IMG/VR virus record: IMGVR_UViG_3300042478_000817 | Location: 1 to 26,818 of that record | DNA: 26,818 nt | Origin: a virus | Direction: 5' to 3' (one strand) | In this document: positions 13,010 through 20,451 of the stretch, one piece after another | Layout: every line of letters starts with the position of its first letter | Position numbering within the stretch: the first letter of the stretch is position 1 | The notes under the pieces: generated by a model | Database searches by the model: none | What the model saw: the letters and a program-made list of their open reading frames with translations, nothing else | Told to the model about the DNA's origin: nothing | Translations under genes and position numbers: made by a program

Positions 13010-14578
13010 ATGAACAGACCTCGCAAGTCATCCAAGCCCACAGAGCCACGCCGAACTGCTGCCATTTCAACTGGTCAGTTCGTGTCGGGTTCGCTTTTTC
13101 GTTTAGTGCGCGAAATCCGTGGTTCCGCGTACTCTGTGGGCGATCAATTCATGCTTCTGGATGAAGCAGACTGCCACGATCCCGATATTCTGAAACTTGG
13201 AGGAACAGGGGAAACATTTTTTATTGATCCCAATGGTCGCCCCCTGAAAATAGAGGCAGGAAACAAACAGATTGACTCTATATTTGAGATGGTTAGCAGT
13301 TCCGAAGATGTTCTGCAAAATCTTGTAACACCACAACCCGATCCTGAAAAGCCAGTCACTGAAAAGGAATTGACCAAACTCACAGAAGAGTTGCGCCAAT
13401 CAATTCAAGAAATAAAGGACACGCCGTCTGTTTCTGGTCCAAAGGGAGATCGTGGAGAACCTGGTGGGGTAAAGGGACCAAAAGGTGACCGAGGAATCGC
13501 TGGTCCTCGTGGAAAAATGGGTGAGCGTGGACCGCGTGGCTTGAAGGGAGAGCCTGGTCCTCGCGGCAAGGCAGGAGTACCTGGCAAGCGTGGACCAGAA
13601 GGCAAGCAGGGACCAAAAGGACCAAAGGGAGATCGCGGAGAGCGTGGCGAACGCGGTGCAGATGGCGAGTCTGGAATACTGTCCGCAAAGTTTCCACTCG
13701 TATATGACAAAAACACCAAAACGGTGTCGATGGATGAGGCTCGTCTTGATTCCATCTTGAAGCGAATACTCGGCGGCAAAACAGTATCAGCGGCTGACAT
13801 GGGTTGGCTTGCGTCCACTGGCGGCGGAGGAAAGGTTGCTGTCCTCTGGAACGGAACCGCTATCACTCCCGATGTGCGGTCCTTGAACTTCAAGGGGTCT
13901 GCCATACAGTCGGTCACCAAGCGTGGTGGAGTAGTCACGATAAATGTAGTGGCTCCTCCACAAGGAGTCACGGACATCAATGCTGGTGCTGGTATAAGTG
14001 TTTCTGGTTCAACTGGATCGGTTACCGTATCAAACACTGGTGTTCGTGAAATTGTTGCAGGCACAAACATATCCGTATCTGCTTCTTCTGGATCGGTCAC
14101 CATAAACTCAACTGCAATTAATGAAGTTGGCAGCAAGTTTTTCTATCGTGAAACTGCTCCAACTACAGGAATCACCGCAGGCGACCGGTGGATGGACTCT
14201 GAAAACGGTCAAGAATACATCTACATTGATGACGGCAACAGCCAGCAGTGGGTTCAGCCGAGCATTCCTAGCACCATCAGCGCAACAATCAACACCGTTG
14301 TGGGTGTTGAGCAGTCTGCTTATTTTGCCACCCAACTAGACTACTACATTGGGGTGAACTACGCAGGCAAGGTCACTATTACCCTGCCAGACTCACCAGA
14401 AGAGGGTCGTGAAATAATAGTAAAGGACGAGTCTGGCAACGCTGGTAAGGGACCAAACAGAGCCATCACAATCATAGGCTCTGACGGACAAACCATAGAT
14501 AATAAGCCATCAGTAGTGGTAAACCTAGACAATGCAGCCCTACACTTGATCTATAGAAACGGTTGGAGAATCGTATGA
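13010..14578 (+). CDS. Collagen-like tail fiber / virion structural protein
   Basis: A 522-residue protein with an N-terminal region of about 110 residues (probably virion attachment), a short charged helix (118-137) that may trimerise the chain, a collagen-like G-x-y stretch (143-224), and a beta-rich C-terminal half. The latter holds two 25-residue units of the type GISVSGSTGSVTV (13976-14125) and ends in a domain with KVTITLPDSPEEGREIIVKD. Phage collagen-like segments form trimeric fiber shafts. No Shine-Dalgarno precedes ATG 13010; GTG 13082 and ATG 13151 are alternatives. The stop overlaps the next gene as ATGA. Exact role unproved. Confidence 0.8.
   Translation: MNRPRKSSKPTEPRRTAAISTGQFVSGSLFRLVREIRGSAYSVGDQFMLLDEADCHDPDILKLGGTGETFFIDPNGRPLKIEAGNKQIDSIFEMVSSSEDVLQNLVTPQPDPEKPVTEKELTKLTEELRQSIQEIKDTPSVSGPKGDRGEPGGVKGPKGDRGIAGPRGKMGERGPRGLKGEPGPRGKAGVPGKRGPEGKQGPKGPKGDRGERGERGADGESGILSAKFPLVYDKNTKTVSMDEARLDSILKRILGGKTVSAADMGWLASTGGGGKVAVLWNGTAITPDVRSLNFKGSAIQSVTKRGGVVTINVVAPPQGVTDINAGAGISVSGSTGSVTVSNTGVREIVAGTNISVSASSGSVTINSTAINEVGSKFFYRETAPTTGITAGDRWMDSENGQEYIYIDDGNSQQWVQPSIPSTISATINTVVGVEQSAYFATQLDYYIGVNYAGKVTITLPDSPEEGREIIVKDESGNAGKGPNRAITIIGSDGQTIDNKPSVVVNLDNAALHLIYRNGWRIV
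13436..13672 (+). repeat. Collagen-like G-x-y repeat region
   Basis: Four G-x-y triplets, a one-residue interruption (an extra Lys after GGV), then 22 further uninterrupted triplets and a terminal GIL. Proline, lysine, arginine and glutamate dominate x and y (GPK, GDR, GER, GPR), a charge-stabilised pattern usual in bacterial and phage collagens, which lack hydroxyproline. Confidence 0.9.
13976..14125 (+). repeat. Two 75-bp units encoding 25-residue beta repeats
   Basis: Two successive 25-codon units (13976-14050 and 14051-14125) encode the pattern aGtgISVSa-sGSVTv-n-gv. The same pattern recurs three times in the giant fiber at 24256-24480, so the two fiber proteins share a building block. 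Confidence 0.65.
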
Positions 14579-15801
14579 GTTATCTGTTCAACAACGAAGT
14601 TGGATTTCAGGGGTCTGCGCTTGACGGGTTTGCCAGACTCAAGACATCGCAACCGTATACGGTGTTTGACTCACAGCACCGCTACAAGGAAAACGGGCAG
14701 TGGGATACTGCTGTGGCAGTTGGTGGCACCACCTCACACAACCCAAACGAGAGTGCGGTTCTGCTTACCGTTGGAGCAAGTGCTGGTGCGTATGTGTATC
14801 GTGAGACTCGCCGTGTATTTGCCTATCAGCCAGGCAAGGCACTGACTGCCATAAACACCTTTGCAATGAGTAGTGCAAAAAACAACCTTACTCAGCGGGT
14901 AGGATACTTCAACACCCAAAACGGAATATATCTTGAACAGGGCGGATTCCCTTTCGGAAACAACCTGTATTTCGTGCTACGCAGCAGCGTGGGCGGATCG
15001 GTGCAGGAGACTAAAGTATCGCAGAGCCAGTGGAACGGTGATGTGCTGGACGGCAGCGGACCATCAGGCATAACACTTGACCCAAGCAAAGCCAACATCA
15101 GTTTCTTTGACATTGAGTGGTTGGGCGTGGGGTCTGTTCGCTGTGGGTTTTTCTTTGAGGGGCGACCTGTTGTGGCACACACCTTCCACAACGCAAACAA
15201 GAACACCAGCACCTACATGACCACTGCGTGTCTGCCCCTGCGATACGAGATATTAAATGATCCAGTTAACAACACCGCAAGCAGCAGCACCATGCGTCAG
15301 ATATGCTCTACCGTCATATCCGATGGTGGCTACGAAGGAAAGTCCAGACCCCATTCGGTGGGGTTTGGATTAACAGCAAGTGCGGATATGAAAACTTTGA
15401 CAAACGCATCACAATATTATCCCCTGTTGTCTATACGCCTGAAGTCGGACAGGACAGATGCAGTGGTTGTCCCGTCGCAACTAGATATTCTTGCTAGTAC
15501 AAAGGGGAATTATCACTACAAGATTCTTGAAAATGCGGTGCTGTCGGGTGCGTCTTGGACCGCTCACTCCGCAGGAACGGTGGAATGGGACAAGTCTGCA
15601 ACAAGTTTTTCTGGTGGAACCGAGATTGGCTCGGGATTCTTTACCGAACTCAGCGAGCCAGAGTTGCCGTCACCCCGTGAATTTGTGAATCAGTTGACCC
15701 GTTCTATTGGCGGAACAGCGGACATCATCACGGTTGTGGTGGCTTCGCAGAGTGTGAACCAAAAGGTTGCGTGTCAGATCGGCTGGCAGGAGTTGGTGTA
15801 A
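14575..15801 (+). CDS. Conserved virion structural protein (tail fiber-associated)
   Basis: A 408-residue protein of a type often found among structural genes of T4-like environmental phages. Characteristic segments are HNPNESAVLLTVG (55-67), FAYQPGKALTAINTFAM, LTQRVGYFNTQNGIYLEQ, IEWLGVGSVRCGF and MRQICSTVISDGGYEG. The fold looks all-beta and lectin-like, but I cannot name a ligand. ATG 14575 overlaps the preceding stop and has GGAGA at 14565-14569; an upstream TTG at 14563 is less likely. It ends with a TAATG overlap to the next gene, so these two and the collagen-like gene are probably one late operon. Confidence 0.75.
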   Translation: MSYLFNNEVGFQGSALDGFARLKTSQPYTVFDSQHRYKENGQWDTAVAVGGTTSHNPNESAVLLTVGASAGAYVYRETRRVFAYQPGKALTAINTFAMSSAKNNLTQRVGYFNTQNGIYLEQGGFPFGNNLYFVLRSSVGGSVQETKVSQSQWNGDVLDGSGPSGITLDPSKANISFFDIEWLGVGSVRCGFFFEGRPVVAHTFHNANKNTSTYMTTACLPLRYEILNDPVNNTASSSTMRQICSTVISDGGYEGKSRPHSVGFGLTASADMKTLTNASQYYPLLSIRLKSDRTDAVVVPSQLDILASTKGNYHYKILENAVLSGASWTAHSAGTVEWDKSATSFSGGTEIGSGFFTELSEPELPSPREFVNQLTRSIGGTADIITVVVASQSVNQKVACQIGWQELV

Positions 15802-16235
15802 TGCCCCTGAACTTTCCGTCATCCCCATCACCCAACCAGTTATACTCCGCATTCGGCAAGACATGGCGGTGGAACGGGGAGGGGTGGGAAGCCTACGGTG
15901 TCCTGCCGTCCACTGGCTCACTGGGGGTAAGGGGAACCAGCGGAGAGATTGATGTCAGCGTCAGCGGAGCCACCTATATCATTGGACTCCCCAACGATGT
16001 ACAGATAGCGAATTCACTGACCACTCAATATTTGAATATTGGCGGCAACACTTTCAGCGGTGGACCGAGTGGAATCACCCTTGGATCGTCTTTGGGCATA
16101 GTTGGCGATATAAATATCACAGGAAAACTGCTTGTTGACGGACTGATTGTTTCCAAGACAGGCTTCAGTGGCTTCACTCTAGACGGTGATGTGGAACCAG
16201 TTACAGATGTTTCCCTTGACGGAGGAGAATTCTAA
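15801..16235 (+). CDS. Small fiber-associated structural protein
   Basis: A 144-residue protein starting at ATG 15801 (TAATG overlap; GGAG about nine bases upstream). It opens with a module common in phage fiber proteins, FPSSPSPNQLYSAFGKTWRWNGEGW, here residues 5-29, followed by beta-rich sequence (SGITLGSSLGIVGDINITGKLLVDGLIV). It ends DVSLDGGEF; the fiber at 17879 ends TIDGGTW, a similar D-G-G plus aromatic tail. Role inferred from context only. Confidence 0.65.
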   Translation: MPLNFPSSPSPNQLYSAFGKTWRWNGEGWEAYGVLPSTGSLGVRGTSGEIDVSVSGATYIIGLPNDVQIANSLTTQYLNIGGNTFSGGPSGITLGSSLGIVGDINITGKLLVDGLIVSKTGFSGFTLDGDVEPVTDVSLDGGEF

Positions 16236-16237
16236 AA

Positions 16238-17872
16238 ATGGCAATCATTAGGATTAAGCGCACAACCGGCAGTAGTCTACCAACAGGCTTGACCTTTGGT
16301 GAGATGGCTTTCGTGCAGGGAAGCGGAAGAACCGCAAATCGTCTGTATATTGCAAACAACGCTGGAGTGTGTGTTTGGGTGGGAGCGCAGATAATCAATC
16401 AACCCACTTTCTGGAGCGGTGATGATGCTCAAACCACCGTTCCCACACTTTCTGCGGTTGAGAGTCGTGTTGTTGCTGGTGGTGGTTTAACTTTTGCTAC
16501 CGATCTTGGTGTAAATATTGCAACAGGTAAGTGGTTTGGAAAATATACTCGCGGAGACACCATTCCAGCACAGGGACAAACCGTAAAATGGGTCATCGAA
16601 GACGCTCTGAGTGAACGCATTAATCCAAATACATCACTCACAACAAACTATGCGTCTATTGGTGGAATTTCTTTTGGTCAAACATCGGGAACAGTAACAC
16701 TAACATTAGGATACACTATTCTTACTGCCGGATCTAGTGCTGCTGGAACAACTTTGGAATACAGATGGGGAAATGTGGGAGCGTATACGGTGCTTAGTTC
16801 GGCACTGAAGAATGATGCTCTTGGAACAAACCAAGCATATTCAAACACATTTAACCACACATTCAACCGATTGGTAGACACTGTTTCTGGTGGAAGATGG
16901 GCTGGACACGGTGGTGTTGGGGCAACAGCCCTAAACTACCGATGGACGGTGAGTGACAGAGCAGGGGCATCAGCGGAATCACAATTTACTATTACTCCAG
17001 GAAATTCAACAAATATTGCTCCATCTTTTCAGTGGAACTCTCTATCAGCACCAAGTTTGAGAACAGGAGTTTTTGGCAGTACTGGAGCAGGCGGAGGCGC
17101 AACCGAAACAGAACTGAACCGCGAAAAGGGAAACACTTTTGTCAGCAATATCTCCTTTACAGTCAACAGAGCAAATCAATATATTCCATTGACTGGTTAT
17201 ATTCTTTCAGTGAGAAGATTTTTCAACGGAGCGTATGATTCATACACAGGCATAACAAGCGGCGTTCTACCCAATCCTGCCACAAGCACTATTTCTGGAC
17301 TCACCTACCGAGCACCAACAACAGGTGCTTCACTTGATAGGCTAGAATTCCAAGCACAAATTACCGATGACTATTGGGATTCGGTCTTATCTGGGTCACC
17401 AGTTACTACAACATACACGGTTCCTACTACTCGTGTAATAAACTTCAACTACATGATGTTCTATGGTGCCACAACAAATCAGCCACTAAACGGAACCATG
17501 ATTCGAGGACTATCTTCAGGATTGGTGATTGCACCAGATCCGTCAGTTGGTCCTCCTTATGGAGAAGGCGGAAACAATTCAGCAAGCGGTACGGTTTCCA
17601 ACCCACTGAACGGAATAATTGGTCCTGCTGGAGCAAACACATATTTTATATGTGCTGTTCCCGATGGACTGTCTGCAACATTCTTCGATCAAGGTCTACA
17701 ACAAGTAGTAAACTTTAGTTTTGGTGGAGAACCAAACACTACTATTGTGGCAGTTCCTGATGCAAGCGGTGTAAACAAGAATTACAATGTTTATATTCAG
17801 AATGCTGCGGTTCCTTTTGGAGATGCTAGACACTGGAATGTAACAACCACCGGAACGGTCACACAACCGTAA
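16238..17872 (+). CDS. Tail fiber / virion protein with attachment-type N-terminus
   Basis: A 544-residue protein with a strong GGAGGAG ribosome site at about 16220-16226. Its first 50 residues (IRIKRTTGSSLPTGLTFGEM, then LYIANNAG and VWVGAQI) match the N-terminal module also seen in the proteins starting at 20452 and 26568, similar to the N-terminal domain of phage tropism determinants, and probably attach to a shared baseplate or fiber partner. The rest is beta-rich, with YRW repeats near residues 175-235 (LEYRWGNVG, LNYRWTVSDRAG) suggesting Ig-like domains. It is more AT-rich than the replication genes. Receptor unknown. Confidence 0.7.
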   Translation: MAIIRIKRTTGSSLPTGLTFGEMAFVQGSGRTANRLYIANNAGVCVWVGAQIINQPTFWSGDDAQTTVPTLSAVESRVVAGGGLTFATDLGVNIATGKWFGKYTRGDTIPAQGQTVKWVIEDALSERINPNTSLTTNYASIGGISFGQTSGTVTLTLGYTILTAGSSAAGTTLEYRWGNVGAYTVLSSALKNDALGTNQAYSNTFNHTFNRLVDTVSGGRWAGHGGVGATALNYRWTVSDRAGASAESQFTITPGNSTNIAPSFQWNSLSAPSLRTGVFGSTGAGGGATETELNREKGNTFVSNISFTVNRANQYIPLTGYILSVRRFFNGAYDSYTGITSGVLPNPATSTISGLTYRAPTTGASLDRLEFQAQITDDYWDSVLSGSPVTTTYTVPTTRVINFNYMMFYGATTNQPLNGTMIRGLSSGLVIAPDPSVGPPYGEGGNNSASGTVSNPLNGIIGPAGANTYFICAVPDGLSATFFDQGLQQVVNFSFGGEPNTTIVAVPDASGVNKNYNVYIQNAAVPFGDARHWNVTTTGTVTQP

Positions 17873-17878
17873 TAACAA

Positions 17879-20188
17879 ATGCCCATTCACGAATACACAC
17901 CCGGAATTAAAATTCCTCAGCCATACGAACCGGTAAATCCGGTTCCAGTTGATGCGTGGTCTGGTCCGTATTCAGCATCAAATGGAACCACTGGCGAGGC
18001 TATAAATAATGCTCTAGCAACTATTCCGCCAGCACTCCGCTTTCTGTCTATGGAAGTGCGGATTTTGGCTAGAACTGGTCCTGGTGGTAGTACACTAGCG
18101 TACAAATACTGGTTCCGTGGAAGCACAGGAACTCTTGAAGAATTTGCATCCGGAACATCAACAAGCAGCAGTGGAGATTTCCCAGGAGGAATATCGGCTT
18201 CTGGTGCAACTTTTACTAACCTATTTGTTTTTGGTGGTACAACCCTCAACGGCAATGTTTCTGTTGGTGATGCGGCTACCGATGTCCTCACAGTCACATC
18301 AGGTGCAACTTTTGCAGGCAGAGTTGATGTTGGTGGTGTCCTTGATGTTGTGGGAACAGCAATATTTGAAGGTGCTGCGAATTTCAATGGTAATGTTGTT
18401 CTCGGAAACGCAAGCACCGATACAGTCACAGCAAACTCAGTATTCAATGGTCTGACTGTAAGCGGATCTGCTGCTAGATTTGTTTCTGGCATATCTGCTG
18501 CATCACAAACCTCTGTTGAAAGTTTGACTGTTGGATCTGGAGCAATATTTTCTAGCACGGTAACCGCTGGTCCAACATCAGTAAATCCTCCGCAAGGAGT
18601 AACATACACATACAGCAATATTCCTGCTGGTACTTCTGTTGGTCAGAATATTGGATTCAGTGTTCTAAACAATGTTGCTCTCAATGCGAATGTGCTAATC
18701 GGTCCAAGCGGAGGAGTGCTGGCAGGCGGAACGCAGGGAGTAATGTATGTTCGCGTGGGAACCACATTTGAACGGGCAGTTGATTTTGCAGGAGCAGTTC
18801 GTGCCGCTACATTCACTGGCAACTTGGGAGGAACAGCAGACAATGCCACAACCTTGGCAAATGTCGCCGCATCAAATTATGCACGAAGAGACAGCGCAAA
18901 TACTTTCACTGGTCTACAAACCCTGAATACAGGACTGAATGTCACATCTGGCGGTGCCACATTTGCATCAACTGTTGCGGTCACTGGTCTTGGCACATTT
19001 AGCGGTGGACTGTCTGCCGCTGGTACTGTTACGGTAAATGGTGGTGCTACATTCAGCAGCATCAGCGCATTTGGAACTCTTGGTGGAGTAACATATCCAC
19101 TAGCAAATATTCCTGCTGGCACATCTCTCGGTCAGGGAATTTCCTTTACTGTTCTACAGAATGCCGCTTTCAATGGAAATGTGCTCATTGGTCCAAGCGG
19201 AGGACAGATTGTAGGAGGAACGACTCAAGGCGTGATGTATGTTCGTGTGGGAACCACATTTGAGAAGGCAGTTGATTTTGCAGGTGCTGTTCGTGGAAAT
19301 GTCACGGGAAATGTCACGGGAAATGTCACGGGAAATGTCACAGGAACCGCAGCAAATGCGTCTTCTTTGGGAAATACGGCTGCAAGTGGATGGGCACAAC
19401 TTGGAGCATCAAACACCTTCACGGGTTCTGCGAACAACTTCAACAACGATGTTACCATAGGCAAGACTCTTACTGTCAATGGAAACTTCTATGTCTCGGG
19501 AACTGTTACGACCGTAAATAGAACGGTACTAGATGTTGATGATATCCAATTGAGGCTTGGAGCCACCACAGGCACGATGACTGATGTATTGGCAAATGAT
19601 GGTGGTATCATCCTAAAAGGAGCAACAGATAAGAAGTTTACATGGATTAATGACACTGATTCATGGACCAGCAATGAAAACATAGACCTTACCACAACTG
19701 CTTATGCTTATAAGATTGCTGGTACAAATGTTCTCACAAGCAGCACGCTTGGAAGCGGAATCACCACATCAAGTCTGCAAGCAGTAGGCACTATCGGCAC
19801 TGGTGTGTGGCAGGGAACCGTCATAGGAATGGCATACGGTGGTGTTGGTGGAAACATCAATTCTCTTCCAAACAATGGAGTTATTTACAAGACAGCCAGC
19901 GGTCTTACTGCAACCGCTACTGGTACAAATGGACAAATTCTGTTTGCCGGTGCCGCAGGACTTCCTGCATTTGCTTCTCCCACCGGACTCACCGTAGGAA
20001 CGGCAAACAAGGTTAAAGTTCAAAACAGAAACACCACTGCTGGAACAATGTTCCTTACTTTTGTGGCTGATGCAAGTGATGCAGAAGACCTGTGGATAGA
20101 CAAGGCTTCTGGAATAACATTTGATGCCAGTACAAATGTTTTGAGTTGCACTCAAATTGAAGCGACAATAGACGGCGGAACATGGTGA
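17879..20188 (+). CDS. Large modular tail fiber protein
   Basis: A 769-residue, low-complexity beta-rich fiber. After an N-terminal domain of about 95 residues come many short units of the form Gg-tlnGnVsvGd-atDvLTVtsgatF. Two longer paralogous segments follow, each holding NIPAGTS-GQ...VLIGPSGG...GVMYVRVGTTFE. The C-terminal third (DIQLRLGATTGTMTDVLAND, then GTIGTGVWQGTVI) is of the kind seen in T4-like phage fibers. It ends TIDGGTW. No Shine-Dalgarno is visible before ATG 17879, six bases after the previous stop, so translation may depend on coupling. Trimeric fiber shaft and tip roles are inferred. Confidence 0.8.
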   Translation: MPIHEYTPGIKIPQPYEPVNPVPVDAWSGPYSASNGTTGEAINNALATIPPALRFLSMEVRILARTGPGGSTLAYKYWFRGSTGTLEEFASGTSTSSSGDFPGGISASGATFTNLFVFGGTTLNGNVSVGDAATDVLTVTSGATFAGRVDVGGVLDVVGTAIFEGAANFNGNVVLGNASTDTVTANSVFNGLTVSGSAARFVSGISAASQTSVESLTVGSGAIFSSTVTAGPTSVNPPQGVTYTYSNIPAGTSVGQNIGFSVLNNVALNANVLIGPSGGVLAGGTQGVMYVRVGTTFERAVDFAGAVRAATFTGNLGGTADNATTLANVAASNYARRDSANTFTGLQTLNTGLNVTSGGATFASTVAVTGLGTFSGGLSAAGTVTVNGGATFSSISAFGTLGGVTYPLANIPAGTSLGQGISFTVLQNAAFNGNVLIGPSGGQIVGGTTQGVMYVRVGTTFEKAVDFAGAVRGNVTGNVTGNVTGNVTGTAANASSLGNTAASGWAQLGASNTFTGSANNFNNDVTIGKTLTVNGNFYVSGTVTTVNRTVLDVDDIQLRLGATTGTMTDVLANDGGIILKGATDKKFTWINDTDSWTSNENIDLTTTAYAYKIAGTNVLTSSTLGSGITTSSLQAVGTIGTGVWQGTVIGMAYGGVGGNINSLPNNGVIYKTASGLTATATGTNGQILFAGAAGLPAFASPTGLTVGTANKVKVQNRNTTAGTMFLTFVADASDAEDLWIDKASGITFDASTNVLSCTQIEATIDGGTW
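18596..18802 (+). repeat. Intragenic duplication, copy 1
   Basis: Encodes GVTYTYSNIPAGTSVGQ through VDFAGAVR. It is paralogous to 19085-19294 in the same frame, 489 bases downstream. Both DNA and protein are clearly similar, with copy 2 carrying one extra threonine codon. Confidence 0.8.
19085..19294 (+). repeat. Intragenic duplication, copy 2
   Basis: Encodes GVTYPLANIPAGTSLGQ through VDFAGAVR, matching copy 1 at 18596-18802 with scattered substitutions. It runs directly into the 12-bp tandem repeat at 19295. Confidence 0.8.
19295..19342 (+). repeat. Four tandem 12-bp repeats (GNVT)
   Basis: GGAAATGTCACG is repeated four times (19295-19306, 19307-19318, 19319-19330, and 19331-19342 with a final A), encoding four consecutive Gly-Asn-Val-Thr units inside the fiber. 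Perfect short units in frame are typical slippage or recombination sites. Confidence 0.95.
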
Positions 20189-20205
20189 TATAAAAGGAGA
20201 ACCCC

Positions 20206-20427
20206 ATGAGTGAACCTAATTACAATGAAACTGTTGTTATTCCCCTTTTGCAGAACAAGTTCAAAGAACTGACGAATCAAAATCTTGTTCTTGAAGCCAA
20301 TCTCATGGTAGAGCGGCAGAGAAACGCTTTCCTGTCCACACAGATCGCTGAACTACAGTCAAAGGTGGAAACACAGTCCAAGCGCAAGAAGCGTGAGGAG
20401 CCACAGTTGGACGGACAGGTCTACTAA
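20206..20427 (+). CDS. Small coiled-coil phage protein between fiber genes
   Basis: A 73-residue protein with a good ribosome site (AAGGAG seven bases before ATG 20206). The segment from about residue 10 to 55 (NKFKELTNQNLVLEANLMVE and onward) is a continuous heptad-rich helix, then a basic tail SKRKKREE. Similar small coiled-coil proteins occur in fiber regions of T4-like environmental phages as far as I recall. Function unknown; a fiber-assembly chaperone or structural spacer would be inference. Confidence 0.65.
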   Translation: MSEPNYNETVVIPLLQNKFKELTNQNLVLEANLMVERQRNAFLSTQIAELQSKVETQSKRKKREEPQLDGQVY

Positions 20428-20434
20428 TCGGTCG

Positions 20435-20444
20435 CTACATACTG
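20435..20444 (+). promoter_or_regulatory. Late-promoter-like box CTACATACTG before the giant fiber
   Basis: CTACATACTG recurs exactly from 8048 and differs by two bases from CTAAATACTT at 12997. It sits in the 24-base gap before ATG 20452, where no Shine-Dalgarno is visible. One base of the TAAATA core is changed (C for A), so strength is uncertain. Confidence 0.35.
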
Positions 20445-20451
20445 ATACACT

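Noticed and set aside
20189-20196. TATAAAAG as a late promoter before the small coiled-coil gene
   Set aside because: It overlaps the ribosome binding site directly, so a transcript from it would lack that site. It differs from TATAAATA and is better read as an A-rich Shine-Dalgarno context.
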